NCBI GenBank assembly: GCA_029953675.1
Contig: JAMWBK010000001.1
Span: forward strand, 595,001-659,000
Reading direction: 5' to 3'
Origin: Rhodosorus marinus
Lineage: Eukaryota > Rhodophyta > Stylonematophyceae > Stylonematales > Stylonemataceae
Length of the DNA stretch: 64,000 bases
Shown here one piece after another: positions 23,732 to 37,020 of the stretch. Below the pieces are notes generated by a model that ran no database searches, had not been told where the DNA came from, and worked only from the letters and a program-made list of their open reading frames with translations. The position numbers and the translations under genes were made by a program. Position 1 is the first letter of the stretch. The number at the start of each line of letters is the position of its first letter.

Positions 23732-26700
23732 AGAATATATAAAACAAATTTGCGGCCATCCGATTTAAGTGCTTTTTGCGAGGAGGACAAAATGAGGTCC
23801 TCGTCGTCCTCTGACACATTTTACGCCTCAGAACGATCTGAAGGGCACCAGATATATATCCGATTCAAGAAATACGACCTTCACTGGTCGTCCCAAGGTC
23901 TAATTTTGATAAAATTTTAATACAACCAAGAGGGGGATCCCCATCCTGCTCTTGTAAGGGGGGATGAGGATCCGAGGTTTGTAAATGGCAGGCCACTCCG
24001 CCAGACGTTTCGGGTTTGGCGGTTGCTAGCTTTTAGGGAGGGTGGGGATTGTCGTCCGACTTGTTTACGATGAGCTCCAGTGAGGGGGGTGCGGCATTGT
24101 ACCCTTCCGAAACTTGGACCCCTCACCACTTCCATTCAAATTAACTGTCCGGGGGTGTTCACAAAAAAAAGGATTACACTGTAGAGGCATCTCGTCCGAA
24201 CTTAAACTCCTCGGGTCTGTCCCCAACCCCCCCCTCGGAAGAGTAGATAAACCTAGGCTCCGGGACCGTCTCCCCCCTTGCTACCATGTATGTGGTTAGC
24301 CGAGAACATCCAAAAGCCATTTTCCACAGCGCTGGCTCTGTTGTGTATCATCTGTCATCAACTAGAAGAATTAATTCAGAGCCTATATCTACCCTGACGA
24401 ACGGAATGGGAGACGCTGATGACCCTCGTCCAAAAACGGAGCGGCATTCGAACGCCAGAGAGAGATGATCAACGATTGTGGATATCGGCGGTGCCACCCC
24501 AAGGGGGGTTGCAGATTAACAGTATGGAAGCCGGTGGCCGTTGTCTGTTATTCTACAAATATTGAAATACGTACTTAAGACCAAGGAAAGTTGCTTCGAA
24601 AAAGGAGACGAGGTGCGGGGTGGAGAATATTCTTGCACTCACTCAAGCGCTTTGACACCGCCATAGAAGAAAATCCTGAAATACCTCCGGAGCTGCATAC
24701 CCGGTAGCCGGCGCATCCTGTAATTTTAATCAAAATTCATGGACGGACCCTACAACAACTTGAATTATTGTTTTGAAGAAATCCGGTCTCTGTTCATATT
24801 TGTTTTTATTTTTTAGGTTTCGTGCACGTTGATATTTTTCCCGTGGCTGACCAAATTCTTTAGGGATGGTCTAAAAGTATATGGACTAAACCTGTGACTT
24901 TGTTATTAATATGGTAGATATATGGCCTTAAGTACGTCTAGATTTTGATGAGCCAAAAAGGGGCTCTAACTCATGGGCAGGTGGGGTGCCGACAAGCCAG
25001 CCAGACATTAGTGATATGTTATCCTCCTCGAAAATGTGGCTAACCTCCCTTTATGGCTCGCAAGGCGCTGTCAGAATGCCATGTTTTTGCCGGAGACTGT
25101 GCGCCTCTGGATGTATTTGAGTACGGACCCATTCACAAGCTGTGGAAGCCTACTGGTACGGGGAACATCATCAGCTTAGAAACGTGCTTCTATGCGAGGC
25201 GGTTCATTTCCGTAGATACGTTCTGTTCCGCAAACACGAACCCGTTTCGTGATTCCGTAGCTCTGCGTGGTCTGCGGCTTTGCACCAGAACTTTGCTTCC
25301 AACAGTGGCCAGCTGGCCTCCATGTTACTGTGAACGGCGTTGGGCTGGAAAGGCAAAGCGGTCCCATCTGGGGTTACACCCCGGCAGCGATCCCCAGAAT
25401 CAACAGTGTGCACAATGAATCTCTTTAGCGGCGCGGCGGGTGTTGGGTTTCAAACGCAGGAAACAAGGTCATAGAACGGGTGGACATCACATACCCTCAA
25501 TACTCGGCTGTTAACGCACGGTCAAGACGCCCTTCTTGTAGATAGCATTAAACCATTCGTTCGTCTTGTCCAGAGGCAGAATCTCGAAATCAGGCTATTG
25601 TTTTGGTGGCATTTTTTTCGCTGAACCTAAAAAAGAAAACCAAGGGTAAGGGAATCGCCGCCCCGCCATGTCTCCTGCGCACATTATTGAGCGAGATTAT
25701 TGTCACTTCTTCTAATGCTAAGCTAGCAAGATGGGCAGTCCATCCAATTTCCAAATTTTCCAATAAAGCTACGCAGGTAACCTTCTCCAGCGTTTCAAGG
25801 GCGTCATCATCACAGCCGGGCAGAGTCCCTAAAATCCCATTTGATTGAAATATGCTTTTGCCCGATGCTGCTTACGTAGGTTGCCCATTGAACACGACTC
25901 GAAACACATACACAGGAGGAAAAAAGGATTCGATCCAAACTAGAATTTTGGGAAAAACGGTGAACTTGTCTAAGCAAGCAACAAATTTTGCAGTCTCGAT
26001 GCACGTCTGAAACAATTTGCATTGATTCTTTTCTTGTGATTGGACAAGACCGAAACAAGATGTGGAGGACTACCAATAAGATTAAAATTTAAGTTACTTT
26101 TCAAGTTTATTCTCTGTTGAAATTGATAAGCTATCCACTCAGTCGGCCATTTAGTTTAACACCTTTTTTGGTTCAAAATGCACCACTTCTTAAGAACCGA
26201 GCGCTTTCTGACTGGCTTGAAATGAAAACGACAACGTTTCAGCGACGTGTGGAGAGAGGGTGCGTAGTAATGTGCCCCACTCCCACCACTCCCAAATGGG
26301 TACTACGAACGAGGGCATGATGCACATGATGAACAGTGTTATTGGAGCGAAACAGAGGTTTCCGAAAACCGCTCGTACAAAGCCTATATTCCCAATTGGT
26401 CCACAATGTTTCAGAAAAACAAGAGTCGAAGCGTGCGCTTCCCGTTGTGGGTTGCCTGCCAGGACCTGTTCTCTCATATGTCCCTTTGAGAATCCTCCAG
26501 GCGCCCCGTTTTATCTTTTCACCATGCGTAAAACACCTCTGCTGAATTCAAATCTGGGCACACAGATGATTAAACGATTTCCCAAGGGCCTGGAGTATCT
26601 TGGAGGGCTATGTCGCCAGAGGGAAATCATTCCAGAGTTGCCAAGGTACTTGATGAAACTTCGACATGTGGAGGCTTCTTCTCCCAAGGTTTTTGTAATC

Positions 26701-27556
26701 GTTCTATAGAGCTATTCAAGCGAATTCACATGCCATGGCCGGCGAGAATGACCCCGGAAAAGCTGTTATTCGAGACATTTCTGAGGTGCGCAAAGTAGTT
26801 GCTTCATCAGATAAATCGCATTGTCTTTCACAACCTGTGCAGGTGTGAAATTCCTGAAGACAGTGCGCAGCAGGTTCTTCAACCTTTCTACTCCACTTTC
26901 CTGCTTTGAGGAAACTAGGGAAGGGAATTCAAGATTGAGACACTCCCATGAGGACGATGGGAAAGCACTGTTCAGATATTTGTAATCTTCTACTGAAAGG
27001 AAGATCCACAATGGCGACAGTAAGTGGATGAGCAGTGCGCGACGGCGGTCCGTTTGACTTGTGTGCTTTGGAAACCAGGACCACGCAGTTAGGGTACGTT
27101 CGTTCGAGCCAAAAAGTCCTGGGCGAGAATCTCTGGAGGAGAGTTCAAAACTACCCAGGACAAGGACAGCCTCGATGGGCTAAGGACTTGTGTCGCAGAG
27201 CTCTTGAGGAATTAGACCTGATCCCGTTCTCGAACTTCTCTGCTGGAAGCCTCGTTCTGAGGATGACCGTCGGGGAAATGGTTTCCGCTTATGGCTTCAG
27301 TTACCCGACCATGTTTCGTTTTTGTTTCTCCGCTGGACGTGTGAGGTATCGCTCGTACTTACTATAGATTCTGCTGAAAAACTATTTTTTTAGCAGCTAT
27401 GTCCAGAGATATTGAGAATTGGTGCTTCGCTTGTCCATCGCGAGTACTCTGAATCACTGCCACGCAGGATGAAATCAGAATAGTATCCACTTTTGCGTGT
27501 GTAAGCAAGTTCCGGCGACGCTACATTACTGATTCACTTCAAAGTGATGCGTTGAT

Positions 27557-27608
27557 TCAAAATTCCCTCGCTGTGAGTGACATACCACTCACAGCGAGGG
27601 AATTTTGA
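27557..27608. repeat. Perfect 23-bp hairpin with 6-base loop
   Basis: Left arm 27557-27579 begins TCAAAATTCCCTCGCTG; right arm 27586-27608 is its exact reverse complement. The loop ACATAC is 27580-27585. Such a perfect long stem with a tiny loop is not expected by chance. Confidence 0.9.
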
Positions 27609-30600
27609 CAACAAAATTCTTGGCACCTGCACTACAAGACTAGAACGTGATAACCGAACATAGCGGCTGCCTGCTGATTCAAGAAATATCACGTTGTTGA
27701 TTGGAAACCAGAATTATTAGTCACTGCAGCTGTGGCAGCCTCAGCTACTGCAACAGCAGCTACGACCGGCAACACTTGCCAGTTTTTCGAGACACAAGGC
27801 AGCCAATAGTAGGCCGTGTCAGCCGGGTCAACCGCAACACTCTAGGTGATTCGATAGAGTGGTCCGATTTTTGACTAGGATACCTCGTGGTAATAGACTC
27901 TCACATGGGCTTGGGCCTCAGCCAGCTTTCTCGGGGTTTTGTACCCGAGCACGATGCGTTGGGGCTTGCCCCTCCTCTCTTCCAAATATTTGTTGGGGGG
28001 TTGTCCGTCCGAAAAGATACGCAGACTAGAAGTGAGCGCGCCGAACCATTTATCTCTGAACGCAGATGTGTTCTAAGAGCACTGATACCTTGGTGGCCGG
28101 TTGCCAATCTAGCAAGTTGAAGTTTCATTCTGATAGTGAATCTGCCGCTCGAGGTGAGATCGGTCTAAGAGCAGGTCCGAGCGCGGCAGTAAGCTGCCCA
28201 CAAACCGTCTTAATCAATCTAATCCAGAATATTTTGTGGCTCCAATCGTCCGAGGCGTATTTCAGGAAAGAACCTTTCCCCGGTCGAAGGCACTGAATCT
28301 GAACGTCAGTGCAAGACACAAGCGACAAGCCACGACCCTCGAGAGCAGAGTGGGGCGGAAGATTTGATTCTGATAGCACTCTACACTTGATACTCACACT
28401 TCACTCCGAAACGCTGCTCCAGGTACGCCTATATAAAGCCTAAAATCAGAACGGATCTTGTTACCAGATGATCGCGGTTCTCTCGGAAGCTTACAAGCAA
28501 ACTCATTCCTCCGCCCGGGCCCGTGGGTTTGCATTCCCAAGCGAAAAGGGAAGAATACAGGAAAACCCCAGCCTCACCAGTCCGACCCTAAAACTACTCC
28601 TTCGGGAGAAAAGACGTCCTTTTTTAAGGGGGGATAGATCAGAAAAATAGGATATCAACCCCCTAAAATACCAGATATACAAAGTATTCCTAAATCTATG
28701 AAACTTTCCCAATGCTAGTTCTTTACTAAATTTCATCTATGAGCATTATCGACGCAGCGGAAACGGAGTTTTTCTCTTTCATGACAAATTTGATTCAGAA
28801 GAAAATATTGGAGTTTCAACATGCTGGTGTGGATCTGCCTGGTAGCAACTTCTCCAGGTTGGAGGACGACTGGGGAGGATGTTAGCAACGACGGGCTGGT
28901 CGATCTCACATTCATCTGCGAAGGGAAGCCATGGGGTAGTATAGGGGGACATGGATGAAGAGCTCGTCACGAATTGCGTCTGGTGCGGGAGGGAGGGTTG
29001 AGGCGTTGCGTATCGGCAACAATGTCATTCCGCCACCCCCTCCCCCCCCCGGGGGGGTGTTCCTCCTCACCTTGGTGGCTTTTCCCAAAGGGGTTGGAGA
29101 AAGTTGTCAAACCAAGATGAAGAATTCTGGAAACGAACATCTTATCGTCGCCTTTGCAGTTTAGTATGATCGCACCCTTCCCGTATGTAGACCAAGCGCT
29201 GACCCGTACCCCTTCTCGTGCTGAACATTACCACCCCCTTTTTGGCCGAATGTCTATTGGTTCAAATTTCATTTTCAACGAAATACATATCAAGGAAGTC
29301 TAAATTCTCCTTCGTGAACAGTTTGAAATCAATATTTTTCTAACCGTTGGTTCCTAGGCTCTAATATTCAATGCAATTCCGTTTTGTCCACTCTGTTTCC
29401 ATTCCTTTTTGAACAGAAAATATACCCAACAAACCAAAAGGCAAAAAAAACAGTCAAGATAAATGGGAAAACTCAAGATCAATTTTTCCTTTACCGGCCA
29501 TTGGACATGAAATCTTAAAGTTCCGTTTATTTTTCATTTTTTCTGTTGTTTGTAAGAAGATATTTTCATCCGGTTTCAAACAGGACGTCCAAAATAGTTT
29601 GAAGAAAAAAAGCGTTCCTTTTTTGCCGGGAAACAGAGGGGGGGGGAGGTAGAAAATTAAAAGTTTCAATGGAAACCCAAAAATAATTACCGAACTCCCC
29701 CCTTTTTTAATTGAATTTGTTGAATTGAGAAAAGGCAATTACTAGAAAAAAAAAGAAAAGAAAAGCCTCGGAAACAGCTTTTTCCATTGTTTTTTCTTCC
29801 TTTTCGTAATACAACACCTCTAATAGATTTATCCTGCGATGAGTCCTAAATAAATTCACCATCTCTTCAGGAAATAGTATTCTTAAAACTATCGTCAACT
29901 CTCATTCACCCATTTCGTGTTGAAGGACGTTTTGTGGGGAGTCGATATGAGGAGGGAGCATTGGGGGGATAAGAGGGCACTTTTTTCATGAGACGAACCG
30001 GTAGTTTTGGTTCAGCAACTTGTCTTCAGAGTGCGCATAAGACCACTCGTTTGAAAAGGTTGGAGCTTCCCGCTCGTGCTGTCCCCTCCGATACGCCACC
30101 TGGGAAAAGCACCGCTTACGAGGTCGGAATTCAAAGCCCCTGATCGCTTACGGATATTCACACGTGCAAGGAAGTCAATAACTTGCTGTCACCTGAACAT
30201 TTGGTGCTCGATTAGTGTCAGGTGGTGGGCAAGTGAGTGTTCCAATTTGGCCGCGTCAAGGTGCAGCATTTTCAGATTCGCTGGCCCAGGTCAGGGAAGG
30301 ATGAGCTTTTTTTTGCTGGCGGAATCAAGGGAATGAATTTGTGTCCATGCATTCACAGATGAGAAGCAGAGGCGAGACAAGCTTTGATTTGCCATCTCCC
30401 GCCGAATCTCATTGCGGGAATGTAACGTTCCTCCCCCCCCCCCCTTGTCACCTTGGGCAAGGCGAGGAAGTCAGGGGGGCACTTGCTCATGCTCATGCTC
30501 TCCTCTCAGCCTGTAAATGGAGTACCCGTGGTGTGAGTGAAGCTTGATGACTAAGTTTTTTCATTTTCCGAACCGTTACCTGCTCTACCGTCCCTCGCCT

Positions 30601-33600
30601 TCGCGGAAGGGGGTGAGTACATTTGGTTGTCGGGCTGAGATTGTTCTCTCCAGAATTCTTGGCAATGAGTGATCGGGAGGCGGAGTTCGAATTCGACTCC
30701 GCCGAGAATCTAGTACCCTTTTCAGCGGACGTGAACTCCTCGCAGAACCTCATTTGACGATGCAATGGTGGAAAATGTCGGTGCACCCGATCCCCTGTTT
30801 GCCAAAAATAAATTGCACTGCAGATCAGTTTTGACCAGGTAGCCGATCAACTACCAGTGCATTTAAGATTGAGTGAGATACCGTGGTACGTACGCCAACC
30901 ATTCTGCATGTGTAGGGTGAGGAACCCTCACATATTCTCAAAAGGGGAATGGCAACGTTTTTTTCGACTCTCGCGCTTGGAAGCTGATGTACATACCCTC
31001 GGTGTGACAGACAACCGATAGTTCATGCTCAGGTCTTTTACGGATTGATGGAGTCGTTTGCCAAACTGGACTTTACTAGCTTTGCCAAACTAGGTGGGTA
31101 TAATTATAAACGAGTAAGGTTTCCTGTTCTGTTTTTTTTTTTTTTTTGGACGGCGAGTGCTTTCCCTCGCTCAACATTCAAAAAAGGGTCTCGCATTCGT
31201 TTTTGTTGGCTCCATTACTAAGCCGTTCTTCGGGAGGCTTTTTGCATTGCAGCGACTCGTTGAATCTCGAACATCGCAAGGGAGGCGGGACCAATTCAAC
31301 AAGGAAAAGAAACCGAAAAAATAAAAGGAGAGCTGGTCGGTGGTGGGGTCACCGCCCTGTACCTCTCAACAATGCGTTTTTTGAGATTCGGGGAGATGTG
31401 GTAGTGGAGAGCATCGCCGTATAATTCATTATCCATGCACTAGGAATTCGTCTTCCGACAATCTCATGTATTGGAGATCATTGCACAACTGCAGTTCTTC
31501 TTGATTGTTAGTGCTGTCTTAGCCTCAACCTTGGGAACGACTGGTGGTGGTTTGGGGGGGGAGGGAAAGGCGGGAGATATGATTGAAGCAGTCTCACCCC
31601 TTAGGAAAACCAATCGACCTGGCAAAGTGGTGTCGATTGGTAAAAAGTTTTGCTCGATGAGGGAAGGGGTAGAAGGTCCTTCCAAACTTTGAATCCGTGA
31701 CAAGGACGAAGCAATTCGTTGAGCACAGTCTCAGATAGAACATCTTCGTTTTTTGTCAGCAGTGTTTTACGTGAGCTATTGGGCTCGTGACGAAGATGAG
31801 TAACCATGCCCAGGCTCGAGGGATCAATATTCCGAATTCAAAATTTGCTTTTACAGTGCTGTCCATTGCTTGGAGACAGATGGGGTAAGCTCATGCCTGC
31901 ATCCGCTACATGAGTGAGTTATGTAGCGGGAAGTATTTCTCTGCGGGAAGCGGCTTTTGGGTTGCTCAAGAGTTTTCGGAATCAAGGAAATGAAGCGAAA
32001 GGAACGGAAGTACTTATAAAGAGCCATGTTGAACAGACAGGAAATAGGGGATGGATCGGCGCTGTTGTAAACGGTTGTGAGTCGCTCCTCAGCGAAGCGT
32101 TTTGTCGCGACTTTTTTACAAAACTTTCGTAGTTACAAAAGCCGGTGGGCATAAAACCGACCACAGGGGGCTTGTTTAAAGTTGAGGAGGTGCACACCAC
32201 ATGCACGAGTGACACTTACTCAGCGACTGTGAACCGGTCGAAGTAGGACATACTTTCACGACCTGTGAATTCAATCAGCCAACCTTCCCGTGATCGCTGA
32301 ACACCTCAGTAAGTATATATTCATCGAATCTGTGTACTGGACAACACAAGCATGAAACAGTGGGTGAGTGAAGAGCGCCCAATCCATGAATAATCAATTG
32401 TGGAAGTTCTGACTACTCGTGGGAACAGTGGGTGGAACCACCGAATCTAAAAGAAGTTGACTGCAGAAATTGCGAGATCCTCACGGGAAGGCTCTAAGCG
32501 ATGCTTGACGAAGCCTTCAGCACACAGTGACAAGGACGATAACGCAAACAATGTTGATGGATTCGTGTCGAGCAATCAGCTTCACTTCCGCAGAGGCAAC
32601 AATTTCCCTCTTCGGGATCAAGATTTCGAGTCCATCGTCCAATGGGGGGGTTTTTCATTCTTTGTCAAAGGTCTTTTCCATTCCTAAATACCCAAACTGA
32701 GAATCCAAGAAAGGCAGCGCATCGAATTCGTCGGGGGTTCTTCAAAAGCATGAAGAAGACTAGACCCGCTCAAAAAGGCCAGTGTGGAACCCAAACCCCT
32801 TCAGTCTTTTCGGTCGCTGACCTCTTACCTATTAACTATTCACGACAATAACGTGTCGAACCACAAAGGTTGAAAACACGCGTAGCTAGATTAGAAGCCG
32901 GAGGCAAAAAGTTCCTTTCCAGTACCTGATGAAGAACCCACGACTCTGAAAAAGAATCGTTATTTCAGTACCGACAATAGACAACCGCCAGCATCGCGTC
33001 AAGCACGGGTCTCCACATGTACAAAGGCAGACATCCCCAGATCAAGCTTTGCAAGTCCATCATCATGAACACATATTTCTGACGCCTCCCAACTAAGAAA
33101 AAGGAGCGCGGCGAATCCACATCCGCTCTTCAAACTTTGTCTGTCCACTTCCTCGTACCGCCCTAACTTTTAGGATTCCAAAACAAATGGACTAAAGACA
33201 GAAGGAGTCGTCCGCTTGTCTGGAAATTGCATCATGAAGAAAGGCAGAATACGGATGGTTTACTACCTCCGAACCTATCCAAAGAAGAATCAAGAAACAA
33301 GAAAACCCTTGCTGATTTCCCGCACATTTTGCCAATCTAAAACAGTTAATAAATAGATCTCCTCCGCGGGCAGAATTACCTCGATACTGACGGTCAAGAG
33401 CGCCAGGTCATTGCCATGTTAAGTTTTTGTCGCGTGCGCGATGAGGACGCTAACACGTTTCAATTTTTATGACGTGTCCAAAGATCAGACCTTGGTCCAC
33501 AAAACCCTTCGAAATTCAATCAAGGAGAAGATCGGTTCTTCCTACTTGACCTCGTTTTAAGCTTTTTCGTGCTTCGACGCGACCTGGAAGTGCGCCTAAA

Positions 33601-34720
33601 CGAGACGGAGATGTTCATCTCCCAAAAACCTCCTGATCGAGAAACTGCCTGTCGAGTAGCTGCAACATTAACTACTTACGCAGGACATTCAGTAGGGCTC
33701 GGCAACAAGAAATTTCTCAACGGCAGCGAACGTGCTGATTGATCATGGGTTTGAGGGGAGAACGTGTTGACTGATGCGTGCTGGAGGTGGGAGTTCGTCA
33801 CGACCGAACCCGACCACCCGACATCAAGTTTTCTCGTATACTGGACGATGCCCAGAGAATCTTGTCGGACGTAGATAGACCTGAAAACAAATCAGGGGAT
33901 TTCTAGATCAATGGACGATCAAAGCTGCGCTGATTCGGCAACTGGTGGCAGAAATGGAAACTGGTAACAACCAGTGCCCGTCCAAACACGAGTCTTTAAG
34001 TTTCGTATTTTGGAAGACGTCTCTGCCATTGGCAACTACTTCGAAAGTCGAGCGATCTTGGTGATCCGTGGGCCTGCTGGGTCAGTGTTATTGGGTCAGA
34101 GCTGCACGCAGTATACGAGCGACCGGTGAATACAGGTCAATTTGTTTGTTCAGGAGCGATCGACGAATGATGCTTTGAGTGAATCGAACAATCATAGCAA
34201 TGCGAGGGCCCTTCAATATCACCGAGCTGGATCCAACCTTGCATCCACGTGCTCGATTTGGTTACCCTTGTCGCCCTCAACGTTTAATCAATAGAATCAA
34301 AGCATCACCAAACAACGAATCAGATCTCTCTCGGCCAAGACTGGTTCATGCTGATGGATTATGAACAAACCGAAGGATGGTATCCCGGCCGTCTTGTTCG
34401 GTCGCCGACCTTCAACCGTGAGACCTCTGCTTCTTCATCTTGCTTCTGCGCAGATGGAAAACTTCCTGGCCCTGAGCAAACAACGGAGCGCACCTATCAG
34501 TGCTTTCGATGCAGCACGTTCGGGGTCAGAAGGAGGACGTCGTCGACAACCGGCTCGCACATAGATTTGGAAGGTTCACCCCATGAGATGCCTGTCGTTG
34601 CTGAATACCTAGGATTTAACTTCTCAGAAAATTAATAACCTTCCAGTTCAGGACTAGTCCTATGTCGGTGAATGCAAACTCCGTCCTCTACGGGGGGTCA
34701 ACTGCCGTCACCCACGGAAC

Positions 34721-34755
34721 ATCTATTTAGGAGTAGGGGATCCTCCTAAATAGAT
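34721..34755. repeat. Hairpin, 13-bp perfect stem, 9-base loop
   Basis: ATCTATTTAGGAG at 34721-34733 pairs with CTCCTAAATAGAT at 34743-34755. It lies 165 bp before the Mpv17-family start codon. Confidence 0.75.
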
Positions 34756-34919
34756 TGAAGCCGCGGTTGTCAGTGATTGCTGAAATGGGGATGGAGTTGA
34801 GGTATTTGTTTAAGTCTGAGATCCTTGATTGATAGGTTAATCAGCTCCCTTTTTTGAGGTTTTCGCGAGCTCCAAGATCGCCTTTGGAAACGCTGTGTCT
34901 TCTCTGCTGTGATCCGAGT

Positions 34920-35530
34920 ATGGCTCTCGCATTGGCCAAGTCGGCGACAACCTCTGGCGTTCTAATGACCGTTGGGGACATTCTTTGCCAGGCAATAACA
35001 TTACGTTCAAGCCCGAATGCAAAGCTCGATCTGACTCGCACCGGTCGATTCGCCGCGGCTGGGTTCCTGTTGCACGGTCCAATCTTTCACGCTGGGTTTC
35101 GTTTCGCAGACAAGAAGGTGGCGGCACTGGCTCTGAAGCCAAGAGTAGAGCTTGCTCTCAAGGTCGCGATACTGCAGCTAGCTACATTTCCTGCCTACCT
35201 CGCAGCATTCTTTCCGGCAATGGGAATGATGGAAGGCAGGGGATGGGCTAGCTCTTCAAAACGAAGTATAGAGTTGGTAAGCAGCCAAAGTACCTCCCCC
35301 GTCACTTGCCTTGTCTCTGATCGAAGGTTGAAGACTGACTCAAGAGAACTCTCACATAGTTTCCCAAGGCTTACACTGCTGGCCTATGTTTCTGGCCATT
35401 CGTCAACATCGTTAACTTCTCATACTTTCAACCGTCACAGAGGATGGTGGTGGCCAACGTTGCTGGAGTCTTCTTTAACACAGCCCTATCGTTTATAAAC
35501 TCATCGAATCCCAAGAACAGGGAAGAATAA
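34920..35530 (+). CDS. Mpv17/PMP22-family membrane protein
   Basis: Two exons: 34920-35276 and 35360-35530 (intron 83 bp), giving 175 aa, the typical Mpv17 length. The family consists of four-helix proteins of mitochondrial inner, peroxisomal or plastid membranes. Visible features are the first helix SGVLMTVGDILCQ, AAAGFLLHGPIFHAGF with the conserved Gly-Pro, KVAILQLATFPAYLAAFFPA, EGRGW, and after the intron GLCFWPFVNIVNFSYF followed by Q-P-S-Q-R. The last block is the most diagnostic. Upstream sequence remains open without an ATG (TTG at 34854), so a short upstream exon is possible. Organelle and substrate cannot be told. Confidence 0.88.
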
Positions 35531-35552
35531 AGAAACCGTAGTTAGAGGTGAG

Positions 35553-37020
35553 ATGGGCGTACAGGACGAACGAGAGGAACTGTTGAGATTCGAGGTTGCC
35601 TCACAACACGGACCCCGACAGCCTGATGTGCCGCACGAACTATCCGAAAACTGGAGCTGTGGAATCAAAAATGAACACTTGGAACGTTCTTGCGGCGTTC
35701 ATCTTGGTAGGTTTCAGGATCACCATACCTCAGTTTGCTTGTGTATCGGCTGATCGGCGGAGCAGCTGCGCCCAACGCCAGTCGATCATGTACGCAACCA
35801 TTTGAACTAGCTCGCAAAGCCCCGAATCGTGAGGGGAGGAATCCGCACGATGTTCACCATAAGAAGTGGAACTTGACTGGAAGTCGATGCGAACGAGCAG
35901 AGCTGCTCTGTCAAGAGGCCAAAAAGGGTTCAGTTGCGGAATCCAACCCGTCGACAATGGGCCTTTGAATAACAGCCAGAAATCGTCCTCGCCTGCTGAA
36001 CATGGAAGAACGCTAAGGGATCTAAGTGAGTAGTTATTGGTTTCAGATATATCTGCTGGGAATGTGCGAATGACGACCGACACCCGTGTACCCTGCAGAG
36101 CTGAAAGTACCCGCGGTCGTCATCACACCCCGGATACTTAATCTGAAACTTTTTGGTCTTCAGATCGTGAAGTTCCCCGTGGGTATGTACCTGATTTGCA
36201 AAAGTTCTGTTCCCTTAGGTTCTCCTTTAGATCAGGCTAACTAGTAAATTCATTCACCGCACTCAGCTGCTTCACTACCTTCAAAGCTCTTCGTTCTAGA
36301 ATCAGGTTCAAACCGCGCCAGCAAGATAGTCATCTAGCTCCAGGATTTCGCAAAGGCCTTCGTACTGCTGGATAACATCGAAGAAGTCTTCTTCAGCGTT
36401 AATATTATCCCATGCAGATAACGTAGCCTTTCGCTACGTGTCTGAGCAACCCCACTCCTGGAGCTGGGTCACCCTAGACGGATCTCCACTACCACTGGGT
36501 ATGCCACAGATGGACCTTTTACGACACGGAACCTTCGTGACGTTAGAATATCAGTATTACGTTCGGCTTGTGTGTCGAAGCAGCGACGAAGAAGCCCCAC
36601 CCTCGTCGCTCGATCTATGTTTGTCAAGGTCTGTTGTTGATATAAGTCTCGTGGGAGACGGATAGGGAGCTGCTCAAGGGGTTGCCTCCCACACACAACG
36701 TTGGTCGAGGGAACATGGAGCTTGGAAAAAACTTTGTACGGAAGATCCTTCCCGAATTGAAACGTATGAACTCGGTGAAGAAGAAAGAGTTCTTAGTAAT
36801 CCAGGAGACTTTGTTTCCGGGGCCGTTTACAGCGGCGGATTGTACACCTCCACCGGTTCGGCATGTGGATGAAGTTACTGGTGAGTTTGAAACTTGTAGT
36901 CTGGAACTTTTGCTCTATATTTTTGCTAGTAAATCGCCTGCGTGCTTATCTTGTCTAGTTTTTTCACCAGGAAATGGACCCCTGACGAGAGGCGCGAGGA
37001 GGTACTATGAGGAGGACTGA
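35553..37020 (+). CDS. Possible multi-exon gene of unknown product, not resolved
   Basis: A coding-like frame starts at ATG 35553, only 22 bp after the Mpv17-family stop. It ends at a strong donor (GTAGGT after 35704). At the far end, a frame containing NFVRKILPELKRMNSVKKKE (about 36725-36785) runs to a strong donor (GTGAGT after 36881). It joins in phase to an exon at about 36972-37020 that ends RRYYEED-stop. The middle cannot be assembled. I recognise no family. The tiny gap to the Mpv17 stop is odd for two genes, so part of this may be 3' UTR. Confidence 0.25.

Larger units (their letters stand above)
22123..34919. other. 12.8-kb gene-poor tract
   Basis: I find no gene that can be supported. 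The stretch has many homopolymer runs (for example C/G at 29030-29057 and 30430-30444, T at 31131-31147), a pair of imperfect direct repeats at 23577-23731, perfect hairpins at 27557-27608 and 34721-34755, and AT-rich blocks at 22780-23060 and 29280-29910. Parts near 26610-27360 and 33370-34560 read like coding sequence over 40-100 codons, but they are broken by stops and no family is recognisable. Decayed mobile elements are likely but unproven. Confidence 0.55.

Noticed and set aside
26610-27367. Possible exons with protein-like segments (TPEKLLFETFLR, LGENLWRRVQNY)
   Set aside because: No consistent splice path; competing frames on both strands are equally good; no family match.
33371-34564. 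One frame that reads like protein for about 400 codons with several in-frame stops
   Set aside because: I considered stop recoding or a mutated element ORF. Other frames here are equally open and no family is recognisable, so the pattern is within chance for this base composition.
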